Below, piece after piece: positions 9,150 to 18,708 of a stretch of 64,000 nucleotides of DNA. Position numbers and translations under genes: made by a program. Below the pieces are notes generated by a model. It worked only from the letters and a program-made list of their open reading frames with translations. It ran no database searches and was not told where the DNA came from. This stretch comes from Pontibacter silvestris (GTDB taxonomy: Bacteria; Bacteroidota; Bacteroidia; Cytophagales; Hymenobacteraceae): assembly GCF_020907275.1 (NCBI RefSeq), contig NZ_JAJJWI010000013.1, positions 513-64,512 of the forward strand. The letters run 5' to 3'. Position 1 is the stretch's first letter. Every line of letters starts with the position of its first letter.

Positions 9150-10238
9150 CTATTCCTTTTGCCTCCTCACAAGCCCCAACAGCTTTGCCGCCCACTTTGA
9201 TGGTGTATTTTGCAAAGCCAGTGTAACACTCTGCTCTCCCATCTGCAGCAAATCCGCTTCTGAAGTCAGCACCACTTTTTTCATTGCCTGCTTTAGCTCA
9301 GCCACATTGCCTGCCTCAAAGGTATAGCCGTTCAGCTTATCTTTCAGAAAAGCCGTTGCAGCACCTACTTCAGTACTGCAGATCAAAGGAAAGCCAGCTG
9401 CTGCAAATTCATGCACCACCACGCCCCAGGGCTCCTTATGTGAAGGTAGCACAAATACGCCTGTCTGGCTAATGTACTCCTGCATTTGTTCTGGCTGCAC
9501 AAACCCAACATGTTTTATATTCGGGTGCTTTGCTGCTTCTGCTTCTAAGGGACCTGTACCCAGGCACCAAAGCTCCCAATCATTGGGCAACTCCTGCTGT
9601 AACTGTACAAAGGCCTCCCACATGTCTTGAATACCCTTCTGCTGCACATAACGGCCAACATATATAAAGCGTTTAGGAAATACATTTTCTTTTAAAAATT
9701 TCGACTCCTGGTACGCCTTCTGGAAGTGCCTTACATCTGCGGAATAATATCCCTGCAGCACATCCTGTTTTCTGAAGCCTAACTTAAGGGCGTATTTTTG
9801 CTGTGGGGCACCGGCAACAAAAGCATGTGTAAATATTCGTTGCAGTGTAAAAGGAGCCAGTAGGCGGGCGATTTGTTGCCTGGCAGAGCCATGCCAATGG
9901 TTATCCATCCCTACCAGCACAGGAACCTGTTTCTTAAAAGTTCTTGCCACCGCCAGGTAATCCTTATCAATCCAGCCAGTACAGAAAACCAGATCAGGAG
10001 CAACGGCCTGGCTTAGCTGAATAAGTTGTTCCCGCGAGTATTGCTGTTTGTCATAAACGGTCACTCCATCCGGAATAGCCAGTTGAAAAGGAGCTTCTTT
10101 ATTAATTGGCCAACGCACCATATGCACCTCTACCTGGTGTTCTTTTATTAAAGCCTCCACACAGGCTATAAAATACCCCGCAAGCTCTGTGTAAAGAAAA
10201 AGAATTTTTGTTGGGATGCTATCTGGTTTATATGACAT
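9150..10238 (-). CDS. Glycosyltransferase family 4
   Basis: A 362-residue GT-B enzyme. The N-terminal domain starts ILFLYTELAGYFIACVEAL. The C-terminal donor domain begins FIYVGRYVQQKGIQDM and has the E-x7-E motif in KEPWGVVVHEFAAAGFPLI. It is only 18 bases downstream of the O-antigen ligase gene and 50 bases upstream of asnB, consistent with co-transcription. The specific linkage formed is unknown. Confidence 0.85.
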   Translation of the reverse strand: MSYKPDSIPTKILFLYTELAGYFIACVEALIKEHQVEVHMVRWPINKEAPFQLAIPDGVTVYDKQQYSREQLIQLSQAVAPDLVFCTGWIDKDYLAVARTFKKQVPVLVGMDNHWHGSARQQIARLLAPFTLQRIFTHAFVAGAPQQKYALKLGFRKQDVLQGYYSADVRHFQKAYQESKFLKENVFPKRFIYVGRYVQQKGIQDMWEAFVQLQQELPNDWELWCLGTGPLEAEAAKHPNIKHVGFVQPEQMQEYISQTGVFVLPSHKEPWGVVVHEFAAAGFPLICSTEVGAATAFLKDKLNGYTFEAGNVAELKQAMKKVVLTSEADLLQMGEQSVTLALQNTPSKWAAKLLGLVRRQKE

Positions 10239-10256
10239 ATCAACAAAGATAAGGTT

Positions 10257-11633
10257 CTACTTCGCCAAGGCATTGGCAGGAGATGAAAATCCAGGAAAAG
10301 GCTTCGGTCTGATATGCCTTACTCGTTTATGGCTCGCTGAAGGAGCATCTTTTACGATAAAAACCAATAGTGTCAGTATCATTAGTAACTGAATAGTAAA
10401 AGGGTTAAGAGAACCTATCAACCAGGACTCTACCATATTAGATGCCATAACGGCAAAGGCAATAGGAAAAGCTAAATAGGAGTTTTGGGAAGCCTTCAGG
10501 AACAGGATTCCCCAACCAAGCACAAACAACAGCAAGCCTATAAAACCTGTATCCAGCCAGACGGTGAGAAAAGCATTGTGTGCGTTTCCTTCATGCCCCA
10601 GCAAACTTAGCCTGAGATAGTTCTGCCCATAAATGTACTCGGTATAGCTAAATCCCTTTCCTATCCAAAAGTTCTTTTGAATCTGTTCAAAAGCAAAGTC
10701 CCTGGCCACTACCCGACCGCCACCGGCATTTAAGGTCTCTACTCTTAGATAATCTTCAAACCCTAAAGCCTGTGCAATAGCCACAATATCTATATCAATG
10801 GATACCAGCATAATTCCGATAGCAGCAGACAATAACAGTCCGACAGTTTTATTTCGCTTAGACAGGAACTGTGTAACAAAGAATATCAGGAGAGACAAAG
10901 TCTGCCCCCTGGAACCACTCCATAAAAGGGAGGAGAAGATCAGGAAGAGAATTATTATCCTCTCTTTTTTCTTGAATAAAGCGGGGAAATAATGCTGTAT
11001 TACAAAAAACAGCATAAAGAACAGAAAGCAGAACATACCCAGGCCATTTGGATTTCCTAAAGCTCCCGAAGATCGCCCTCCTGCATTATACATTACTAAA
11101 GATGGATTTGCGAAGAATAGTAAATACCCAGCAACCAGAATAAAAGCTCCCAGGTATACAATGGCTTTCAAAAAGAATTCGCCATATGTTTTATAAAGAC
11201 TATAAAACATAACAGGCACAATTATAAGCAGCAGGTAATAAGAAAGGGTTTTTTGGGCTGCTGTAAAAGGAACAGGGCTGAATATGATGCAGAAGAACGC
11301 GAAGATTATAAAGGGGAAAAAAGGCTGCCTGAAGTTATAAGCTGAATATAGATTGAATACAGATTGTTTAGACAAAACAAAAGGCAGAAACAGCAGTACC
11401 ATTAACACTACCTTTAAGCTTTTTGCAAAATCTAAAGTATGGTTTCTACTATCAGACAACAATAAGATAAAGAAAAAGCCAAGAAAAACTTCAAATATAT
11501 GTTTCTTATTATATAAATAAATAACATGCAGGGCTATCAATGGAATAGACAAAATGCCTAAACCCATTCCGAGTAGCAACCACAACAGTAAGTTGCTTAA
11601 TAAATATTTATATGGAAGTAGGTAAGAAAACAA
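10257..11633 (-). CDS. O-antigen ligase / Wzy-type polymerase
   Basis: A 458-residue inner-membrane protein with about 11-12 hydrophobic segments. It carries the Wzy_C/WaaL signature in a large periplasmic loop: GHEGNAHNAFLTVWLDTGF, with the conserved His. SGSRGQTLSLLIFF and a GNPNGLGMF loop are also typical. Such proteins either polymerise undecaprenyl-linked repeat units or ligate the finished glycan to a lipid acceptor, and sequence alone does not decide. Since export here appears ABC-type, ligase is somewhat more likely. The frame begins at a TTG with no upstream ATG, so the exact start is uncertain. Confidence 0.8.
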   Translation of the reverse strand: MFSYLLPYKYLLSNLLLWLLLGMGLGILSIPLIALHVIYLYNKKHIFEVFLGFFFILLLSDSRNHTLDFAKSLKVVLMVLLFLPFVLSKQSVFNLYSAYNFRQPFFPFIIFAFFCIIFSPVPFTAAQKTLSYYLLLIIVPVMFYSLYKTYGEFFLKAIVYLGAFILVAGYLLFFANPSLVMYNAGGRSSGALGNPNGLGMFCFLFFMLFFVIQHYFPALFKKKERIIILFLIFSSLLWSGSRGQTLSLLIFFVTQFLSKRNKTVGLLLSAAIGIMLVSIDIDIVAIAQALGFEDYLRVETLNAGGGRVVARDFAFEQIQKNFWIGKGFSYTEYIYGQNYLRLSLLGHEGNAHNAFLTVWLDTGFIGLLLFVLGWGILFLKASQNSYLAFPIAFAVMASNMVESWLIGSLNPFTIQLLMILTLLVFIVKDAPSASHKRVRHIRPKPFPGFSSPANALAK

Positions 11634-12026
11634 TCAGGTTAGATTTATACTGCAAAATATCATCATTAATGCTAATCTGCAATTTTTGTTTTTAGCTTAG
11701 CTGCTCTTTAACTTAGTTGAATTTCTTTTTTTGGTTTATAGGCAACCTTCTTAAAGCTGAAAGATACCAGAAAACGTAGCCGAACTGAAAAGGTATCTTT
11801 TATAAAAAAGGATTGCTCATCTATAAATTGCATTAAGCTGAATCAGTTAAGAAGATGATAAGCGTACGTTTTACCTTAAACTTTGTCTAATTTTTTAAAC
11901 TTACTTCTTTGTTCTTATAACATGTGAGTTAGTTGCATTAAAACTAAAATTAAAATTTGATGTATTATATTTTCATTACAAGGTTGTAAATTATAACCTT
12001 AATGTATTCACATCAACTTAGCCACT
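11634..12026. other. Divergent intergenic region, 393 bp
   Basis: An AT-rich spacer between the minus-strand ligase gene and the plus-strand GT14 gene. It must hold promoters for both directions. I could not identify a convincing TTTG/TAnnTTTG pair, a hairpin or a small gene in it. Confidence 0.4.
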
Positions 12027-12896
12027 ATGAAAATTGCCTATATTATTCTTGTGCATAAAAACCCTAAGCAGGTAGCAAGGTTAATAAACAGGCTTAATAC
12101 GCAAAACACCATCTTTTCACTACATCTAGATGCCTCTGTTCCATTAGAAGATTTTAAAAATATAGTTTTGTCAGGTAACCCTGGGTGTGATAACATACAT
12201 TTTAAAGAGAAAAGATACCGAACAAGATGGGGAGGATTTAATGCTGTCAGAGCTACAGCAGAGCTTATTGAATCAGTGTTGCCTTATAAACCTGATCATG
12301 TTTTTTTTCTCAGTGGCCAGGACTATCCATTAAAAACGAATCAGGATATTAGAACACTACTGAAGGAGGAGTATAAAGACAGCATACTTATTGAGAACCG
12401 TCGCTTTAATGCAGACCCTAATAAACCAAACAGGTTAAACAGGTTTTATTTTTGCGACTATTTCGATTGGGAGAAAAAAAAACTTATCCCTCGGTTACTA
12501 ACCAAAGTTCTTCCAAGCCGGAAATTTTTAGACGGTATGCAACCCTACATTGGAAGAGTTCAGTTTATACTACCTTTGAAAGCAGCTGAGTATGTAACAG
12601 CTGAATACAGGAATAATAAAAAACTGAACAACTTTTTTAAATATGTCCTGTGTGCAGATGAATTGTATTTCCAGACTATTCTTTTGAACTCTGAATTCGC
12701 ACCTAAAGTACTAAACACCAGAATACATTATGCTAATTATGATGTTCCACATCCTGTTGTATGGCAAGCAAAAGATATTGAACATTTAAAAAAACAACCT
12801 AATCTGTTTGCGAGAAAATTTGATATAAACGTTGATGAGAAAGTGTTAGATCTACTGGACGAGTATCTTCAGTATTCTAAACCAGTAGATATTTAA
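12027..12896 (+). CDS. Core-2/I-branching-type glycosyltransferase (GT14)
   Basis: A 289-residue protein similar to the beta-1,6-N-acetylglucosaminyltransferase (core-2/I-branching, GT14) family. Seen: IAYIILVHKNPKQVARLI at the N-terminus, YRTRWGGFNAV near residue 70, and HVFFLSGQDYPLK near 92-104, the family hallmark. It is the first of only two plus-strand genes inside the otherwise minus-strand polysaccharide locus, so it has its own promoter. A branching or side-chain transfer in the same glycan is the natural inference. Confidence 0.83.
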   Translation: MKIAYIILVHKNPKQVARLINRLNTQNTIFSLHLDASVPLEDFKNIVLSGNPGCDNIHFKEKRYRTRWGGFNAVRATAELIESVLPYKPDHVFFLSGQDYPLKTNQDIRTLLKEEYKDSILIENRRFNADPNKPNRLNRFYFCDYFDWEKKKLIPRLLTKVLPSRKFLDGMQPYIGRVQFILPLKAAEYVTAEYRNNKKLNNFFKYVLCADELYFQTILLNSEFAPKVLNTRIHYANYDVPHPVVWQAKDIEHLKKQPNLFARKFDINVDEKVLDLLDEYLQYSKPVDI

Positions 12897-12986
12897 GATT
12901 ACTTCAATAAACCTGAATGGTTTCCACAACTGAAGAAGGGGCGACACATCCTTGATTCAGAACAGGATACGAAATTTAATAAAGCA

Positions 12987-13874
12987 ATGGAAGAGAAAAA
13001 TTATCTTTTATTTTATGCGAAAGGCATAAGCTATAATAAAGAAGCTGTATTAGCGATTTTATCTTTACTTCAGGTTTATAAGCAAGAAAAGATTAGTTTA
13101 TTTACAATAGTTATTTATTCAGATACACCAGAACTCTACACTTTTTTACAAAAAGCAGTTTCGATAAAAATTATACCCTTCTCCGAAAAGCAAATTGAGC
13201 AATGGTCAACTGGTTCAAAGTCTTTTTTAAGAACAAAAATAGCTGTTATACAAGAGTTTCTGCATACTCATAAAGGAAACATGCTTTTCGTGGATACAGA
13301 TGTAGTGTTCACAAAGAAAATCGATTACCTTTTTTCATGTATTGAAAAAGGAAAACTGGTTCTACATGTAAAAGAAAATAAGCTTAAAACCAAAGGGTGT
13401 TACAATAACAAAGCATATTATGATTCCTTTAGCAACAAGCAGTTTACTTTAAAATCAGGAAGAAACATTAAGGTTACAGGCAATAGCTACATGTGGAACT
13501 CCGGAGTTATTGGAATAGCAAGCGCACAGGCTATGCTTATACAAGATGTTCTGAATTTAAATGATGAGCTTGAAAAGATAAACCCTCTTAAATTAGTCGA
13601 ACAGTTATCTTTCTCACTGATCTTTGGTGACAATGCCGTAAGCGCCCATAGAGGAATTATTCATTACTGGTTCTCAAAAGAAGTAGTTCATCCTTATATA
13701 GATGAGATGTTAAACTCCTGCCCTCAGGATATAGATTGTTTACTAGAATATATAAGTGAGAAAAAGCTGTTCTCCCGTACTTTAGCACATAAAGTGTATT
13801 ATGAGTTAAAGCCAAATAACTGGTTAAGACTACTGGTAAAGAAAATGCAAACGAATTCATTTACTTATAATTAA
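12987..13874 (+). CDS. GT8-like nucleotide-sugar transferase
   Basis: A 295-residue protein with a GT-A type layout: LLFYAKGISYNKEAVLAI at the start, then a DxD motif in MLFVDTDVVFTKKIDYLF around residue 105, expected to bind metal and nucleotide-sugar. It resembles GT8-like or 'nucleotide-diphospho-sugar transferase' proteins but I cannot assign a close family. It follows the GT14 gene by 90 bases on the same strand and is convergent with the next GT4 gene. Confidence 0.65.
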   Translation: MEEKNYLLFYAKGISYNKEAVLAILSLLQVYKQEKISLFTIVIYSDTPELYTFLQKAVSIKIIPFSEKQIEQWSTGSKSFLRTKIAVIQEFLHTHKGNMLFVDTDVVFTKKIDYLFSCIEKGKLVLHVKENKLKTKGCYNNKAYYDSFSNKQFTLKSGRNIKVTGNSYMWNSGVIGIASAQAMLIQDVLNLNDELEKINPLKLVEQLSFSLIFGDNAVSAHRGIIHYWFSKEVVHPYIDEMLNSCPQDIDCLLEYISEKKLFSRTLAHKVYYELKPNNWLRLLVKKMQTNSFTYN

Positions 13875-13929
13875 AAATTACCTGCCCTAAAACAGCCTGA
13901 TTGGTTAAACCTGTACCGGAGACAGTAAA

Positions 13930-15045
13930 CTAAAAGAAACGAGCATAAATCGCCTCTAATTTTTGGGCTTGCTTTACCGGACAATGTTGTTCCTTTATCC
14001 TTGCAACTGCTAATTCACCTTTACTTCTTACAGAAGAAGGCTTATTACATATACTTTCAATTATGTTCATCAGCTTTTCTTGTAGCAGGCAGGAAAAGAA
14101 GTCTAATGAAGTTAAATCTGCATTGCCAAGTTCATCTTTTGCAACAGAGATAAGCCAGCCGGCACTATTGTTATTGATTTCAGGTAAAGCCCTTATGTCT
14201 GTGGAAATAACAGGGCATCCCGCTGCCTGAGCTTCCAACACAGAATATCCATACGTGTCAGCGTAAGTGGGAAGAAGGCAGAGGTGGCTGTTGCGCAGCA
14301 AATCCAGAACTTCGTTATTAGGAAGTGATTTATATAATGTTATTGCTTTCGGATATTTATTTATTATCCGGAAAGCCTGCTCTTTATCAGCAGCAGTGGT
14401 TCTGGAGGCATAGTCACCGTACTGCAGCGACGACACAATTTGCAGTTTAACAGGAGCTTTACGTTTTAGCAACTCATCAAACACTAACAGCACTTCTTTC
14501 CCTCCTTTTCTGAAGAAGTCTGCTCCCACGATAGTCATAACAAGATGACTATCAGGCAGGTATTTCTGTTCATATGCGTTAATTAAAACTTTTTGCGGAG
14601 GATGTAAAACAACAGTTTTAGCCAGGACGGCATCTTTATAAGCCGGAAACTTATCTAAATACTTAGCCTGTATCGCCCTCGTGCATTCAGATAAGGCAAT
14701 AAGCTTTTTACAAGTATCACCAGCTAACAGCTCCACTCCCTTCTCCTCCAGCCATGCCGGCACTCTTCCCCACCTGGGTAATAAGGTTTCGAAAGTGGTT
14801 ACCCAAGGGGCCTTTCCAAAACTGATTGTATTAAAGAAATGGTGTAGGTTTTGGCTGTTTACAGGCTCGAAGTGGCTGTTTAACAGAAAGTCATTTGACC
14901 GTTTGTAGTATTTGAAATATAGGGCATTAGGAATTCTGAAAGCGTTTAGCCTTTTCTGAATGCAGAACTTATCGTGTGGCAGATCTATAAAATTTCGCCT
15001 CTCCGGGTAACCAATAGCATCCGTATAAATGATTTTTTTAGCCAT
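13930..15045 (-). CDS. Glycosyltransferase family 4
   Basis: A 371-residue GT-B enzyme. The donor-binding half begins HLVMTIVGADFFRKGGKEVL. The E-x7-E region is present as DTYGYSVLEAQAAGCPVIS, with Asp in place of the first Glu, a tolerated variation. The N-terminal half (YTDAIGYPERRNFIDLPH) is less typical. It lies 42 bases downstream of the next GT4 gene and is probably in the same operon. Confidence 0.8.
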   Translation of the reverse strand: MAKKIIYTDAIGYPERRNFIDLPHDKFCIQKRLNAFRIPNALYFKYYKRSNDFLLNSHFEPVNSQNLHHFFNTISFGKAPWVTTFETLLPRWGRVPAWLEEKGVELLAGDTCKKLIALSECTRAIQAKYLDKFPAYKDAVLAKTVVLHPPQKVLINAYEQKYLPDSHLVMTIVGADFFRKGGKEVLLVFDELLKRKAPVKLQIVSSLQYGDYASRTTAADKEQAFRIINKYPKAITLYKSLPNNEVLDLLRNSHLCLLPTYADTYGYSVLEAQAAGCPVISTDIRALPEINNNSAGWLISVAKDELGNADLTSLDFFSCLLQEKLMNIIESICNKPSSVRSKGELAVARIKEQHCPVKQAQKLEAIYARFF

Positions 15046-15087
15046 TATTGCATGAAAAAGACAGGAACGCTGCGACTCCTATAATGT

Positions 15088-16236
15088 TCAATTTCCTTTT
15101 TCTGTTGTTACATTACTTATTACCTCTATAGTTTGTTTGATAATCTTGTTCCATGTGTAATGGCTGGAGATCAGATTAGCAGCATTAGCTTTTTTAAGGG
15201 CAATATCATTGTCTGAAGCGACAACAGAGGCTGTTAAAGCGGAAAGCAATGCTTCTTTATCACCTGGTTTTATTAGCCAGCCAGTTTCTGAACTTACCAG
15301 TTTACTTACGGCTCCCACATCAGTAGCAACCACGGCTAAGCCACATGCCATTGCTTCCAGAATTACGGTTGGCATTCCTTCTGAGTAACTGGGGCATACC
15401 AAAACATCTGCAGAATTAAGTACAGCCTGTATTTCATCCTCCTTATTCAGGAGACCTGAATACTTTATACGTTCCTGCTTAAGTTGCTTTTCTGTAGGTA
15501 TGGGGCCGATAAAAATAAATTTAAAATCATGTGTACGAATCAGCTCATTCAAGGCTTCCTGAAGCTCAGTTATACCTTTCCTTCTTTCATAACGCCCAAC
15601 AAATACAAGCGTAACTGGTCTGTTTTTTTTTAGAGGTAATTTCTCATTAATCCACTTTTCCTCTATCCCGATAGGAATCTCAACTACTTTTTTTGAAGTA
15701 AGACCTTCCAGAATTTCTGTTAGCTTACCGCCAAGCGAAAACACAAAATCACTGTTCCTGACATTATACTTTACCGGTTCTCTTAATAAGAGATGCTGTA
15801 ATTTAACACGCAAGTCTGGAGCTGGTTGAAACATCTCTAAACCATGAAAATTAACGCCTATAGGCGGAAGCATGCTCCCGCTTTTCTTTTTCTCTATTGT
15901 TTTCCAGCCAGTGAAACCCTGGGCATATATAAAATCTACTGCTGTGCTAGAAACCAGTTGCTCATAAACAGAAGAAGAAAACTGATAAGATTCCAGCACA
16001 TAATGGCCTGGTAGCTTCGTAAGAGAAGGAAAAGGAATATAACAGGGCGAAATGAAGGAAAGCTCATCTTCTGAAAAGCCTTCCAACTGAAGTGTATTAG
16101 CTACATCAGGGCCAGTATGATAGAGATCAACATGCACTTTATTCCGGGCCAGGTACTTTGCCAGGTAATAAGAATGCTTCTGCATCCCTCCTACTACATA
16201 CGGATATAGGCCATCTGTTAATAACGCTACTCTCAT
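15088..16236 (-). CDS. Glycosyltransferase family 4
   Basis: A 382-residue canonical GT4 enzyme. The N-terminus RVALLTDGLYPYVVGGMQKH has the glycine-rich loop. TLVFVGRYERRKGITEL opens the donor domain and SEGMPTVILEAMACGLAVVAT carries E-x7-E. The ATG overlaps the stop of the upstream GT4 gene by four bases (translational coupling). It probably adds one sugar of the repeat unit; specificity is unknown. Confidence 0.88.
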   Translation of the reverse strand: MRVALLTDGLYPYVVGGMQKHSYYLAKYLARNKVHVDLYHTGPDVANTLQLEGFSEDELSFISPCYIPFPSLTKLPGHYVLESYQFSSSVYEQLVSSTAVDFIYAQGFTGWKTIEKKKSGSMLPPIGVNFHGLEMFQPAPDLRVKLQHLLLREPVKYNVRNSDFVFSLGGKLTEILEGLTSKKVVEIPIGIEEKWINEKLPLKKNRPVTLVFVGRYERRKGITELQEALNELIRTHDFKFIFIGPIPTEKQLKQERIKYSGLLNKEDEIQAVLNSADVLVCPSYSEGMPTVILEAMACGLAVVATDVGAVSKLVSSETGWLIKPGDKEALLSALTASVVASDNDIALKKANAANLISSHYTWNKIIKQTIEVISNVTTEKGN

Positions 16237-17417
16237 TGTATAGCCCCAATAACTTTAGCTGCGTTATGTTGCCAGGTATGCTCCGACAACACCTTTTCTT
16301 TAAACTTTGCGGCACAGTTCATGCGCAGTGTTTCATCCTGTAAGTACATAGCAAGAGCTTCATGTATACTTTCAACTGATGGCTGCACGAGAAGCCCTGT
16401 TTTTTTATGTTCCATTACATCTCTTACAGGTACATTATCCGGGGCAATAATGGCTTTCCCTAATGCACCGTATTCAAAAATTTTTACAGGAGAACCGTAC
16501 CAATGAGACTTCGGGCTGACACAAATGTCCATCTGCGCAATATAATCGAACACTTCCTGGTGCGGAACATTACCTGTAAAGCTTACCTTGCCAGACAGAC
16601 CTAAAGAAGCGGCCTGCTGTTTAAGGTGGGGCAGTATTTCTCCATCGCCAACAATAAGCAGGTGCAGTTGCTTTTTAGTGGAGGCTGTAAGTTTACTGAA
16701 AGCACTGATCAATAAATCAACGCCGTGCCAGGGGAAAATAGAACCCACAAAACCAATCACCACTTTACCAGCCACGCTTTGTTGTTTTTGAGCTACATCA
16801 GGTTCATTCCCTTTTTCTACTAAGGCAGGGTTAATGGCGTTAGGAGTGACAACAAATTTCTTTTCCGGAATTTTATGAACGGAGGATAAATGTTTTTTGA
16901 GGGCACTGGATACAACAACAATTCTGTTTGCTTTCTCAAGCTGACTTTTTTCAAAAAGCTCACCTTTTCCAGTAAACACACTTTTGCCTTGTAAGGCAAT
17001 ACGCTCTTCCGCATAAGGCGCATTAACTTCTAATACGTGCTTTACGTTATGCTTTTGCGCCACGTTAACACCAGACAACTGAAGATAAGCAGCCCTTTCA
17101 TAAATTAAATCAGGCTGATAAGCTATTACAGCCTTTTCGAGTACCTGCTTAGCATGTGTATCGAATTTCAGTAAGCTGTAATCTTTTGCAGATTCCCATA
17201 AGTAGGCAGGTACAAGTTTCGCCGCTTTTTTTTTCCACCCTTTACGGCCTTCAATCGTAAGACTTTTCGAATCCATGGCTACCCCTCCCATTATGACTGG
17301 TTTCACCTTATGGCCCAGGGCCTCAAAGGCAGCAATCATTTCCCTCATATGCGTGCCATAGCCAGACGGACTTGCCAGGTTCAGATTTGGGTGAGAAGAG
17401 TAGTAAAGAATTTTCAT
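16233..17417 (-). CDS. Glycosyltransferase family 4
   Basis: A 394-residue GT-B enzyme: KILYYSSHPNLNLASPSGYG at the N-terminus, VVIGFVGSIFPWHGVDLLI at the donor domain, and SPVKIFEYGALGKAIIAPD in the nucleotide-sugar site. The last motif is the P-x-K-x-x-E-Y variant seen in a GT4 subgroup rather than classical E-x7-E. It is the first gene of a coupled trio with the two GT4 genes downstream. Confidence 0.86.
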   Translation of the reverse strand: MKILYYSSHPNLNLASPSGYGTHMREMIAAFEALGHKVKPVIMGGVAMDSKSLTIEGRKGWKKKAAKLVPAYLWESAKDYSLLKFDTHAKQVLEKAVIAYQPDLIYERAAYLQLSGVNVAQKHNVKHVLEVNAPYAEERIALQGKSVFTGKGELFEKSQLEKANRIVVVSSALKKHLSSVHKIPEKKFVVTPNAINPALVEKGNEPDVAQKQQSVAGKVVIGFVGSIFPWHGVDLLISAFSKLTASTKKQLHLLIVGDGEILPHLKQQAASLGLSGKVSFTGNVPHQEVFDYIAQMDICVSPKSHWYGSPVKIFEYGALGKAIIAPDNVPVRDVMEHKKTGLLVQPSVESIHEALAMYLQDETLRMNCAAKFKEKVLSEHTWQHNAAKVIGAIQ

Positions 17418-17509
17418 TATAAAAATATTACCTAAACTAGCATAGAATTTTGATGCTTGTTATACTGATGAAGTTACAATTAGAAAGCTTTAGTAAATTT
17501 TAGGAATAA

Positions 17510-18439
17510 TTATTCGTAGAAGTTATAAGGCATCAAAGGAGAAAATTTTAAAGGAACTCCTTTGAAAAATGTTCTAGCAAGTCTATATGAGAAAATGTAT
17601 AATATGTATAAGGGATTATAAAATCCATTAACCAATAAGCTTGTAACTCTCTTTGGAACTTTGAAGAAGTATGCTAATCTCAGCTTAGCTGCTTCTCTCC
17701 GATAATAAAATTTATTATAACTAGTGCCGCCATAATGCATCACAGCTGGCTTAACTGTAAAACCATTCTTTTGGAACATACACCTGCCTTTTAATACATC
17801 GAGATCTACTTCTCCAATACTTCCACAGGCCATGTGCATTCCTTTCCAATTGTCAAATACTGGCTGCATATTATGTAAGCTCATTCCTATAGACATTAAT
17901 GGCTCTTCATTTATACTTGTACCTCTAACTTTGGCAAAACCTAGTTCTTCATATTCATATATTAATTGCCTAGCTTTTTCAAAAACAGATTGTGCTATAC
18001 TATCTTTTTTAAAATAATACATGCCACCATTAAAAATTAAAATATCATCTATTTTAAAATATTTACATAAATTATCAATTGATGTTCCAAAATGATGTCC
18101 TGTATTTTGTTTGAAACCAATAACACTTACATGTTCATCTTTAAACAAACCCCACAAAAAATCAATGTTTTTGACTACCATACAGTCAACATCTATGAAA
18201 ATTGTTTCATCAAAAGGGCTATATTCATACATGTTCAGCTTCTGAATATAACCATTTCCCTTTGTCATATCCGCTGATATAATAAAGTCATACAAGCTTC
18301 TAAGTTCAGTATCTTCCGAATCAGTGATTACAGCTATAGGTAACACTGGATAATTTAACTTTAATGATACAGCTAACATTTTAGCCATATGAATATATTG
18401 CTTTTTACCAGTGGCAATCGTTATTATACCTTTGGACAT
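17510..18439 (-). CDS. GT8-like glycosyltransferase
   Basis: A 309-residue protein with a GT-A nucleotide-sugar fold: GIITIATGKKQYIHMAKMLA at the start and a DxD motif in DETIFIDVDCMVVKNIDFL near residue 80. A NGGMYYFKKD segment follows further on. This resembles family 8/glycogenin-type transferases. Codon use is more AT-rich than that of the genes to the left, marking the beginning of the low-G+C part of the locus. The 269 bp upstream contain no gene I can support. Confidence 0.72.
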   Translation of the reverse strand: MSKGIITIATGKKQYIHMAKMLAVSLKLNYPVLPIAVITDSEDTELRSLYDFIISADMTKGNGYIQKLNMYEYSPFDETIFIDVDCMVVKNIDFLWGLFKDEHVSVIGFKQNTGHHFGTSIDNLCKYFKIDDILIFNGGMYYFKKDSIAQSVFEKARQLIYEYEELGFAKVRGTSINEEPLMSIGMSLHNMQPVFDNWKGMHMACGSIGEVDLDVLKGRCMFQKNGFTVKPAVMHYGGTSYNKFYYRREAAKLRLAYFFKVPKRVTSLLVNGFYNPLYILYIFSYRLARTFFKGVPLKFSPLMPYNFYE

Positions 18440-18708
18440 TAGTTTAAATAAATTTGATCAACAAAAAATTTTTTAAAGCATGTTTAATCACTAAAAAAGT
18501 CCGTCAAATGAGAGCCTAAAGCCCATTTTAATTCTGCAGAACCGTTCTATCACCTCAAGCTATTTGCTTGCTTAGGTATGAATTTAAACTGAAAAACCCT
18601 TTTGAATAATTCTCTAGAGTGAAAACACCTATTAAAGTCAATAATATACTCTTACTACAGTAAAGATTTTATTTCACAACCCGAAAAATAGATAACATCA
18701 TAGTAAAA

